From assembly GCA_023231005.1 (NCBI GenBank), contig JALNWG010000058.1:1-6362 (forward strand): DNA of 6,362 bases, in the 5' to 3' direction. The notes under the pieces are model-generated. The model was not told where the DNA came from. It was given only the letters and a program-made list of their open reading frames with translations, and did not search any database. Numbering within the stretch: position 1 is the stretch's first letter; the number at the start of each line of letters is the position of its first letter. Both the position numbers and the translations under genes were made by a program. The DNA comes from Bacteroidales bacterium (GTDB lineage Bacteria > Bacteroidota > Bacteroidia > Bacteroidales > FEN-979). Below, one piece after another: positions 1-4,979 of the stretch.

Positions 1-169
1 ATAATCCACTTTCCCTGGATTTACGATCATTTTTATCACAAACATACATCATGACCGATCCGGAAAACCTTACTTTACTATGAACATGCAGATTGCTTTT
101 GCTATACCTATCATACTGATAAACAGGCGGCTTCGTCCAACTCGGATTTATCTGCAATAAAATATCATT
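1..169 (-). other. Open minus-strand frame running off the left edge, unrecognised
   Basis: Reading the minus strand leftwards from base 169, just after a TGA at 172-170, the frame stays open to the window edge for about 56 codons. There is no ATG near its upstream end; the first in-frame ATG pair lies about 35 codons in. The translation (for example NPSWTKPPVYQYDRYSK) is not a family I recognise, and it overlaps the attC-like site. It may be the edge of a gene, a decayed gene or a chance opening. Plus-strand frames here end at stops at 2-4, 52-54 and 81-83, so the tail of a plus-strand gene ending at one of those stops is equally possible. Confidence 0.18.
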
Positions 170-227
170 TCAACCATTTATATTTATTTTTTTAGTAATT
201 TGCAGATCAAATCCTTAATGGTTAGGC
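135..227. other. attC-like integron recombination site
   Basis: This 93-base element has the architecture of an integron attC site. It opens with GTCCAAC (135-141), matching RYYYAAC, and closes with GTTAGGC (221-227), matching GTTRRRY. These outer boxes pair at five positions plus one wobble, with one mismatch. Inside them, 144-157 pairs perfectly over 14 bp with 200-214, except for one unpaired base (C208), like an extrahelical base; on the bottom strand this would be a G. The unpaired spacers between box and stem (142-143 and 215-220) correspond to an unpaired central spacer, and 158-199 to a variable terminal loop. No integron integrase is in the window. The extra base lies in the right arm, which may mean the site is oriented on the minus strand. 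A plain inverted repeat is the alternative. Confidence 0.5.
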
Positions 228-240
228 ACAAAAATTATTT

Positions 241-387
241 ATGAAACGAATTCCTTTCTATATAATTCTAACATCGCTTATGATAATTCTTCTATCCAAT
301 GACGATAGAACTGAGTTCTCCTTGAATGCAAAAGAAATTTATCAAAAAGGGTTCAAATTTCCGTCCCGAACTAAACTGAATGGATAA
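241..387 (+). CDS. Small putative secreted or membrane peptide, doubtful
   Basis: An ATG 13 bases after the attC-like site opens a 48-residue frame beginning MKRIPFYIILTSLMIILL. This is a basic N-terminus followed by a hydrophobic stretch (residues 5-18), which would act as a signal peptide or membrane anchor. The remaining 30 residues are polar and unrecognised. The last 13 bases overlap the start of the Fic relic, so the 3' part could be chimeric or truncated. No convincing Shine-Dalgarno sequence precedes it. The position directly after an attC-like end is where a cassette gene would start, but the product may not be real. Confidence 0.3.
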   Translation: MKRIPFYIILTSLMIILLSNDDRTEFSLNAKEIYQKGFKFPSRTKLNG

Positions 388-688
388 AATGGTTTTTAAG
401 CTGTTTAATAAATGCCATAAAATCAACAGACACAATATTGACAAAAGTCTTTTTCAAAGCTAATTTCTGGAATATACATTCAAAAACAATTATTAACGAG
501 AGAGAGAAAAAGCTAATTAACAAACTATTAGATGGATTTGAAGGAAATCTGGCTTCGTCAAAATGGGCAAAGATTGCAAAATGCTCAAAAATACTGCAAT
601 TCGAGACATTAATGATTTGATATATAAAGACATACTGCAAAAGGAAACCGCAGGAGGACGAAGTACAAATTATGAATTGAAAAAATGA
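375..688 (+). pseudogene. Fic-family protein, C-terminal relic with frameshift
   Basis: Translated from 375, the frame reads TEWIKWFLSCLINAIK and continues through KANFWNIH, NEREKKLINKLLDGFEG and SSKWAKIAKCSK. This resembles the C-terminal helical and winged-helix part of Bacteroidota Fic-family (AMP-transferase fold) proteins. The match jumps frame in the A-run at 587-591 and continues from 590 as NTAIRDINDLIY, then AGGRSTNYELKK, ending at TGA 686-688. Restoring one A would join both parts. The Fic catalytic core, with its HPFxxGNGR motif, is absent upstream, where the frame meets TAA at 372-374. The gene is therefore truncated at its 5' end and frameshifted, and should be inactive. Confidence 0.75.
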
Positions 689-735
689 AATGAATGCCAA
701 CAGGTAACATATTATAATGGAATCATCTACCAGGA

Positions 736-1275
736 ATGAAACGAAATGAGATTATAAAGTTGACTCAATATTCAATTTTCTTTACTCTGTTATTGCTGCT
801 ACCATCATTTGTCGATGCAAAAACTGAGTTAAAAGTAAAGAAAGAAAAATATCTTATATGGGTATATACTGTCTCAAAACACTGTAAATATTATGGAATA
901 TTAAACGAGGTCAATGATTCTTCTATTAGTATTATAAATATGAATAAACGAACAAGACAATGTGAAAAAATACAAACTCTTGCAATCGATACAATTAAAC
1001 AAATTAAACTAAGGAAAAAGGGGAATAAAGGCGCTGGGCTGATTAATGGAGGAATAATTTCTTGTGCAATAGCAACAGGGTTAGCCGCGGTTATGACTCA
1101 AAATGGGAAAACAGAACCAGTTGTTGTTGGCTCATCAATTTACGTCGTTGGATTAGGATGCTTATCTGGATATTTAATAGGATGTAAAAAAACTACTATT
1201 TACCTGCATTGTGATATCGAGGAATATAAAAAGTATAAAAAATGGTTAGAAAAACTATCAATACTGGATTATTAA
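736..1275 (+). CDS. Signal-peptide protein with glycine-rich membrane segments, function unknown
   Basis: This intact 179-residue protein has no assigned function. Residues 11-28 form a hydrophobic export signal ending in VDA, so processing near residue 28 or retention as an anchor is plausible. Residues 40-92 alternate in a way that suggests a small beta-rich domain (KYYGILNEVNDSSISI ... IDTIKQIKLRKKGNKG). Residues 99-119 and 129-149 are glycine-rich and hydrophobic and resemble paired membrane or glycine-zipper helices. A short basic and acidic tail follows, with EEYKKYKKWLEKL at residues 162-174. Bacteroidota have many such exported proteins with this order of parts, but I know of no assay linking them to a role. 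AGGA directly abuts the ATG at 736, too close to act as a Shine-Dalgarno. It stands alone between relics and is the only intact gene in the left third. Confidence 0.7.
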   Translation: MKRNEIIKLTQYSIFFTLLLLLPSFVDAKTELKVKKEKYLIWVYTVSKHCKYYGILNEVNDSSISIINMNKRTRQCEKIQTLAIDTIKQIKLRKKGNKGAGLINGGIISCAIATGLAAVMTQNGKTEPVVVGSSIYVVGLGCLSGYLIGCKKTTIYLHCDIEEYKKYKKWLEKLSILDY

Positions 1276-1291
1276 ATCAGATTATAATACA

Positions 1292-1471
1292 TTACCTAAC
1301 AAAAAGTCGAGACCCAATTATTTCAGGGCAATAGACTTTGGCTGGCATCGTTTTTTGCTGGCCTCCGTTCCGATAGTCTTTATAGCGAAAAACAATCGTG
1401 TTATTGTCAATCGACACAAGCCTGTTGACCTTCTTGAAGAGCCCTCCATAAAAAATCCATATTTTCTTGAA
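1292..1471 (-). pseudogene. IS91-type transposase relic
   Basis: On the minus strand the frame entering at 1471 and ending at a stop at 1292-1294 contains VNRLVSIDNNTIVFRYKDYRNGGQQKTM (quoted in two parts: VNRLVSIDNNTIV, then FRYKDYRNGGQQKTM at about 1346-1390). IS91-family HUH transposases carry a very similar stretch (RL ... V.F.YKDYR.G...KTM) before a helix that normally continues EFIRRF. Here the match stops at the methionine codon (1346-1348) and becomes unrelated. Upstream residues do not match the expected preceding segment either, so both sides are deleted. No HUH motif, catalytic tyrosine or terminal sequences are visible. This is a short dead fragment showing past transposon activity. 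Confidence 0.55.
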
Positions 1472-1621
1472 TCATTAAATGAATCAAAAAAATTAATTTA
1501 TGGATAGAGAGATTAGTACGCAAAGAAATCAGGATTAGAAAATTGATATCGAAAAACCTAAATTCCTTGTAACAGCCAGATATCGGTTGCCGGGATGTTA
1601 TGGGTGAGGTGATTAAAATGA

Positions 1622-1868
1622 AAGAAACAACTGGAAATAAAAATCATTACATATGTGGTATCACAAAATGAGATCCCTTCAAAAAAATACTTGGGCAGTG
1701 CAATACCATTTGCTTTTACTGAACAAGGTGTTGCGATGCTCTCAGGTGTATTAAAAAGTTCTCAGGCAATTCAAGTGAATATTCACAGCATTGCGACAGG
1801 TGATCCAAAAAGAAAATGAACCTCGAAAACGAATTGGATACAAGAATTTTGAAGAAGAAAATAAGTAA
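1622..1868 (+). pseudogene. ORF6N-domain protein relic, internally deleted
   Basis: The frame after TGA 1619-1621 gives VVSQNEIPSKKYLG and then IPFAFTEQGVAMLSGVLKS and QAIQVNIH. PFAFTEQGVAMLS is the hallmark of the ORF6N (KilA-related, phage-type DNA-binding) domain. After about 1780 the frame changes, and ALRQVIQKENEPRKRIGYK then runs to TAA 1866-1868, matching the usual C-terminal end of such proteins (R.IGF-like). The intervening helical region, normally several dozen residues, is missing, and so is the N-terminal part. The gene therefore has a 5' loss plus an internal deletion with frame change. ORF6N genes are typical accessory genes of Bacteroidota islands and prophages. Confidence 0.65.
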
Positions 1869-1879
1869 AATCACCCCAC

Positions 1880-2203
1880 CCCTAATCGAGTAGGCTGCAC
1901 CGTCAGCATCGCCGACGGGGAGAACCTCTCACACCACTCCAGCCCTGCAACCCGGCTCCTTCGTAAAAAATGTTCACTGAACATTTTCTTAACGCTCCGT
2001 CCTCTTCAGTGCATCCCTTACGGAAAACCACTTTGCGGCTCTAACACTTTCAGGTCTTACCCCGGCGTATAAGGGACTTCCACCCTCTGGAAAGTCACAC
2101 ACTCGTTTTTTGGCTATCGAAAAAAAAAGATTTGTATTTTTGATCTTTTTCTACAGCTTACAACAAGTATGCACTGCATGATGTTCATACAGGGTACACA
2201 CAC
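1880..2203 (-). mobile_element. Group II intron relic A: 5' region joined to 3' end
   Basis: Read on the minus strand, this begins with GTGTG at about 2203, as bacterial group II introns do. It contains a GGGTGGAAGTCCC-type segment (2073-2086), and ends with GGTGTGAGAGG (1923-1936), a stem-loop and CCTACTCGAT (1885-1895). Those last elements resemble the end of domain V and domain VI of bacterial group II introns, with the likely branch-point A in CCTACTC. Blocks 1976-2040 and 2041-2090 are identical to 4695-4759 and 4762-4811 in fragment B, and 1880-1925 matches fragment C. There is no room for a reverse transcriptase or most of the ribozyme, so this is an internally deleted remnant. Bases 1967-1987 are a perfect palindrome with 10-base arms. 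Boundaries are good to a few bases. Confidence 0.65.
2109..2142 (+). promoter_or_regulatory. Possible Bacteroidota-type promoter for mntA-hepT
   Basis: TTTG (2109-2112) is followed after 22 bases by TATTTTTG (2135-2142), fitting the phylum's primary promoter pattern of TTTG about 19-21 bases before TAnnTTTG. Transcription would begin near 2149, about 100 bases before the mntA ATG. The site lies inside intron relic A and the area is AT-rich, so a chance match is quite possible. Confidence 0.3.
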
Positions 2204-2249
2204 AAGACTATTGAAAGAAAAGTTTTGTACCTTTGTTAAAAGGTGTATT

Positions 2250-2534
2250 ATGAACCCCGAGATTAAAAATATTATTATCAATACATTGCGTGCTTACAAC
2301 CCTGAAATGATTGGCGTATTTGGTTCTTATGCCAGAAATGAAAACACAGTCGAGAGTGATATTGATATATTGGTTCGATTCAAATCTACCTTGTCGCTTC
2401 TCCAGTTGGTCCATGTTGAAAATTTAATATCGCAAAAACTTGGAATCAAGGTCGACCTTGTAACCGAAGGTGCCGTGAAGAATAGAATTTTGAAGGAAAG
2501 TATTCAGCAAGATCTTCAAATAATATTTCAATGA
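2250..2534 (+). CDS. mntA: MntA-type minimal nucleotidyltransferase antitoxin
   Basis: This 94-residue protein is a minimal nucleotidyltransferase. The family motif GSx10DxD is exact: G25-S26, then D37-I-D39 within VFGSYARNENTVESDIDILV. The third carboxylate is D69 in KVDLV. In characterised MntA-HepT pairs, MntA acts as the antitoxin by transferring AMP groups to a tyrosine in the HepT active site, which silences the toxin. The ATG at 2250 was chosen because AAAGG lies about 7 bases upstream and the protein then has the normal length; an in-frame ATG at 2169 would add 27 residues translated from intron relic A. The stop overlaps the hepT start as ATGA, so the two genes are surely co-translated. 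The product is expected in the cytoplasm, in complex with HepT. Confidence 0.9.
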   Translation: MNPEIKNIIINTLRAYNPEMIGVFGSYARNENTVESDIDILVRFKSTLSLLQLVHVENLISQKLGIKVDLVTEGAVKNRILKESIQQDLQIIFQ

Positions 2535-2866
2535 TTAAAAAGGATCAAGTTTACCTTGAACACATACTTGAGGCCATCACAAAAATTGAGAGTTTCACTA
2601 AAGGAATTTCAAAATTCGATTTTGACCGCAATGTCATGATTCAGGATGCGATCATAAGAAATATTGAAATCATTGGAGAAGCGACAAAGAAAATCTCAAA
2701 CGAATTCTCACAAAGTCATCGGGAAATTCCTTGGTCTGAAATGGCCGGGATGAGGAATAAACTCATTCATGATTATATTGATGTTGACCTTGATGTTGTG
2801 TGGAAAACGATTGAGGTTGATTTACCCTTCCTTAAAGAGCTAATTTCTAATTTCAACAGGCCCTAA
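2531..2866 (+). CDS. hepT: HepT-type HEPN-domain toxin
   Basis: This is a 111-residue all-helical HEPN (DUF86) protein of normal length. The ribonuclease motif Rx4HxY is intact at R75-NKLI-H80-D-Y82. Family members are RNA-cutting toxins, and the motif tyrosine (Y82) is the residue AMPylated by MntA. Other family-typical stretches are DAIIRNIEIIGEATKKIS (residues 39-56) and the MAGMRN lead-in to the motif. It overlaps mntA by four bases, antitoxin first, as in known pairs. With both active sites intact, the module should be functional for plasmid or island stabilisation or phage defence; the sequence does not say which. The last sense codon and stop (CCC TAA, 2861-2866) lie inside the end of intron relic C, so the native C-terminus may have been altered by the insertion or later rearrangement. 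Confidence 0.92.
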   Translation: MIKKDQVYLEHILEAITKIESFTKGISKFDFDRNVMIQDAIIRNIEIIGEATKKISNEFSQSHREIPWSEMAGMRNKLIHDYIDVDLDVVWKTIEVDLPFLKELISNFNRP

Positions 2867-2907
2867 TCGAATAGGCTGCCCCGTCCGGCATCACCGACGG
2901 GGAGAAC
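2861..2907 (-). mobile_element. Group II intron relic C: 3' terminal segment only
   Basis: This 47-base segment aligns with 1880-1925 of relic A with only a few changes. On the minus strand it reads GTTCTCCCCGTCGG, a loop, the complementary arm and CCTATTCGATTAGGG. It folds as a stem (CCCCGT with ACGGGG plus CGG with CCG around a CATCA loop on the plus strand) and resembles domain VI with the intron 3' end. The domain V tail seen in relic A is missing; unrelated sequence begins at 2908. Its boundary falls within the last codons of hepT. It has the same orientation as relics A and B. Confidence 0.55.
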
Positions 2908-2976
2908 TGGGATTCCCACTTCGCCAACAGGTTAAGGAATATAAATAGGTGAACTGAATTTTTTGTATATCGCTGG

Positions 2977-3005
2977 GTTGTGTAACGCCGCCTGCGTTAC
3001 CCGAC
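2977..3005. repeat. Stem-loop just upstream of the sigZ promoter
   Basis: GTAACGC (2982-2988) and GCGTTAC (2994-3000) form a perfect 7-bp stem around CGCCT. The stem extends past one mismatch by three pairs and a G-T wobble (2977-2980 with 3002-3005). There is no T-run after it on either strand, so it does not look like an intrinsic terminator. It ends six bases before the candidate -35 element of sigZ, where an operator or a small mobile repeat would be plausible; the sequence does not decide. Confidence 0.45.
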
Positions 3006-3010
3006 AAAAA

Positions 3011-3039
3011 TGCGTCTTTTTGAAACTTCTTCAGTCTTA
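3011..3039 (+). promoter_or_regulatory. Candidate ECF (SigZ) promoter of sigZ
   Basis: TGCGTC (3011-3016) with a following T-tract is separated by exactly 16 bases from AGTCTTA (3033-3039). The same arrangement precedes arsM. A -35-like block with a T-tract, a 16-base spacer and a GTC-containing -10 block fits ECF sigma promoters in general. The start site would fall near 3045, about 28 bases before the ATG. Assignment to SigZ itself is inference. Confidence 0.5.
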
Positions 3040-3072
3040 TTTGTTTATTAAACGCCAACAGATATTAAATTG

Positions 3073-3612
3073 ATGACAACAGAAATAGCAAAAATTTGGG
3101 AAGATTTTCACAAAGAGTTGAGAGCCTATGTTGCGAAAACCGTACGCAATAAAGAAGATACTGATGATATAATGCAAGATGTTTTCGTGAAAATCATTCG
3201 CAATATTGAAAAGGTAAATAAGGCGGAGAATTTGCGACAGTATCTATATGGTATTGTAAAAAATGCAATTAGGGATTATTTTAATAATCAAAAACATAAA
3301 AATAACGGAATTCCTGATTTTGTTATAGAGGAAGAAATTGAATTACTAAACAGTATTATTGCTGACAGACTAAAACCGTTTATTAATCAACTTCCAGAAA
3401 AATATAAAGAGGCTTTGCTCATAACCGAATTTCAAAATATTTCACAAAAAGAGTTGGCTGAGAAACTGAATATTTCTTATTCCGGAGCAAAATCAAGAGT
3501 ACAGCGTGGAAAAGAAAAACTAAAAGAACTACTTCTTGCTTGTTGTGCCTTTCAAAGCGATATTTACGGCAATATTATAGAGGTCAAACAAAATAAATGT
3601 AAGTGTTTGTGA
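3073..3612 (+). CDS. sigZ: ECF-type RNA polymerase sigma factor SigZ
   Basis: This 179-residue ECF sigma factor recruits RNA polymerase to a small set of promoters. Sigma region 2 spans about residues 5-75 (EDTDDIMQDVFVKIIRNI at 28-45, the core-binding helix). Region 4 spans about 105-155 (LPEKYKEALLITEF, then the helix-turn-helix ISQKELAEKLNISYSGAKSRV). The tail ACCAFQSDIYGNIIE ... KCKC carries four cysteines (157, 158, 176, 178); this CC plus DxxGNII tail is characteristic of the SigZ group. The ATG at 3073 is preferred over the TTG immediately before it. arsM follows in the same direction, an association I recall as common in Bacteroidota. No anti-sigma gene is adjacent, so control may act through its own promoter and perhaps through the cysteines, which could bind thiophilic metalloids; that last step is inference. 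Confidence 0.9.
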   Translation: MTTEIAKIWEDFHKELRAYVAKTVRNKEDTDDIMQDVFVKIIRNIEKVNKAENLRQYLYGIVKNAIRDYFNNQKHKNNGIPDFVIEEEIELLNSIIADRLKPFINQLPEKYKEALLITEFQNISQKELAEKLNISYSGAKSRVQRGKEKLKELLLACCAFQSDIYGNIIEVKQNKCKCL

Positions 3613-3618
3613 TTTTTT

Positions 3619-3647
3619 TGCGTCTTTTTTCTTGCTTCATAGTGATA
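3619..3647 (+). promoter_or_regulatory. Candidate ECF (SigZ) promoter of arsM
   Basis: TGCGTC (3619-3624) plus T-tract, a 16-base spacer and AGTGATA (3641-3647) repeat the arrangement found before sigZ. The expected start near 3653 would leave the ATG at 3655 almost without a leader, which supports the downstream ATG at 3688. It allows arsM to be transcribed both from here and by read-through from sigZ. Confidence 0.5.
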
Positions 3648-3687
3648 TAATTGAATGTCGATGTTGTCATTCATAAAAAAAAGAAAT

Positions 3688-4476
3688 ATGGAAAAGGAAG
3701 TAATTAAAGAAGAAGTAAAAAAATCCTATGGGTTCATTGCTGAAAACAGAAATTCTATGAGTTGTTGCAAGAGTACGACTTGTTGTAGTAATGAAAATGC
3801 TGCCGATTACAGTTCTGTGATCGGTTATCAAAAAGAAGCTGATTTAGCTTTAGGTTGTGGATTACCTACTGAAATAGCTAACATTAAGGAAGGTGATACG
3901 GTGATAGACCTCGGCTCAGGTGCGGGAAATGATGTTTTTATTGCGAGAAGAATTGTAGGTGAAAAGGGTAGAGTGATAGGTCTTGATATGACTCCCGAAA
4001 TGATTAACCGTGCCTTGCAAAACAATCAAAGACTAGGATATAAAAATGTAAAATTTGTTCTCGGCGAAATTGAAGATATGCAGAGTGTGCAGGATCAAAC
4101 AGCCGATGTTATAATCAGCAATTGTGTAATGAATCTTGTACAAGATAAAGAAAAAGCATTTAAAGAGGTTTTCAGAGTATTAAAAACGGGTGGACATTTT
4201 AGTATTTCGGATATTGTGTACGAGGGTTCTCTTCCCGATGGAGTTTTAGAGTCAGCTGAGATGTATGCAAGTTGTGTAGCTGGAGCCAGTGAGAAAAATA
4301 ACTATCTAAACATAATAAAGAATGTAGGATTTCAAAATATTCAAATAAAGAATGAACGACTGATTAACCTGCCCGATGAGTTACTTTTAAAATACATAAG
4401 TACGGAAGAATTAAATAGCTTTAAGAGTTCAGATTCGGCTATTTATAGTGTTACCATTTATGCAGATAAACTCTAA
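3688..4476 (+). CDS. arsM: Arsenite S-adenosylmethionine methyltransferase
   Basis: This cytoplasmic enzyme of 262 residues transfers methyl groups from S-adenosylmethionine to trivalent arsenic, giving methylated and partly volatile products. The SAM-binding motif I is VIDLGSGAGNDV (72-83), with the acidic ribose-binding end at GLDMTPEM (98-105). The arsenic-binding cysteines of the family appear in order: an N-terminal pair region (C26-C27, C32-C33), C57 in LGCGLP, C146 in SNCVMNL and C196 in ASCVAGA, the last three corresponding to the conserved cysteines that hold As(III). The in-frame ATG at 3655 would add 11 residues (MSMLSFIKKRN) but sits at the predicted transcription start, so MEKEVIKEEV is taken as the N-terminus. 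It lies 75 bases after sigZ and probably belongs to its regulon. No arsR, arsC or efflux gene is present, so this is a methylation-only unit. Confidence 0.92.
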   Translation: MEKEVIKEEVKKSYGFIAENRNSMSCCKSTTCCSNENAADYSSVIGYQKEADLALGCGLPTEIANIKEGDTVIDLGSGAGNDVFIARRIVGEKGRVIGLDMTPEMINRALQNNQRLGYKNVKFVLGEIEDMQSVQDQTADVIISNCVMNLVQDKEKAFKEVFRVLKTGGHFSISDIVYEGSLPDGVLESAEMYASCVAGASEKNNYLNIIKNVGFQNIQIKNERLINLPDELLLKYISTEELNSFKSSDSAIYSVTIYADKL

Positions 4477-4557
4477 AAGAGCAAATGTTGTTGAAACATA
4501 AACTATTGAGTCGAAAAATCACGAACCGCTAACAAGCAATATAAAACAATGGGACAT

Positions 4558-4912
4558 AATAGTCAGCTCTCTATTCCGCTCGAATTCGGCCAGTTGTTCC
4601 TTTTTCGAACTGTTGCCAGTTTCCCGGGATCTCCCCCGGTAAGAGCATCTTCCTTCCTCCTACCCACGGACTGGCCCCTTCGCTAAAAATGTTTACTGAA
4701 CATTTTCTTAACGCTCCGTCCTCTTCAGTGCATCCCTTACGGAAAACCACTTTGCGGCTTGCTAACACTTTCAGGTCTTACCCCGGCGTATAAGGGACTT
4801 CCACCCTCTGGAAAAATTACACCAGTCGTTTTCCTCTGTAAAACTAAATATGTATTTTTGTTATTTTTATAAAGATTTTAGCGGGTGTGCTCTGCTCATG
4901 CATGGCACACAC
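4558..4912 (-). mobile_element. Group II intron relic B: 5' region only
   Basis: Read on the minus strand from about 4912, this starts GTGTGTGCC, folds a terminal hairpin (GTGTGC 4885-4890 with GCACAC 4905-4910) and contains the GGGTGGAAGTCCC-type segment (4794-4807). Two blocks are identical to relic A. It continues past A's junction into CCGGGGGAGATCCCGGG (about 4623-4639), a motif I associate with the region upstream of the reverse-transcriptase gene in Bacteroidota group II introns. GTTC and GAAC form a further hairpin at about 4597-4611. The left limit near 4558 is a guess. No reverse transcriptase, domain V or 3' end is attached, so it cannot splice. A short open frame on the same strand (4768-4571) is intron sequence read as protein. 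Confidence 0.6.
4853..4860 (+). promoter_or_regulatory. Possible -7 element upstream of the FISUMP lipoprotein gene
   Basis: TATTTTTG matches TAnnTTTG and lies in relic B at the place equivalent to 2135-2142 in relic A. No TTTG is found at the -33 position, so this is weak. Transcription from it would leave about 110 untranslated bases before the ATG at 4980. Confidence 0.2.
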
Positions 4913-4979
4913 AAAGTGCAGCGGTTATTGGTGGAATGAAACAGGACAGATTATTCTACTCAGAAACTATAACAAAAAT

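Noticed and set aside
371..700. Minus-strand open frame of 109 codons
   Set aside because: It is the antisense of the Fic relic; the plus-strand frames carry recognisable family sequence across the same bases.
1294..1300. ACCTAAC as the start of an attC site after the 736-1275 gene
   Set aside because: It matches RYYYAAC, but no GTTRRRY partner or stem follows within 150 bases, and the bases belong to the IS91-type relic's frame.
2169..2249. Upstream start for mntA adding 27 residues
   Set aside because: The added residues come from intron relic A, while the ATG at 2250 has a Shine-Dalgarno sequence and gives the normal family length.
2208..2414. Minus-strand open frame opposite mntA
   Set aside because: Shadow of mntA, whose nucleotidyltransferase motif is exact on the plus strand.
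2878..2903. GC-rich hairpin after hepT as a transcription terminator
   Set aside because: No T-run follows, and the same hairpin occurs in relic A as part of an intron 3' end.
4571..4768. Minus-strand open frame in relic B
   Set aside because: Its sequence is structured intron RNA repeated in relic A, where the frame is not preserved.
4887..4979. Upstream extension of the lipoprotein gene
   Set aside because: It reads through the intron terminal hairpin and would bury the lipoprotein signal inside the protein.
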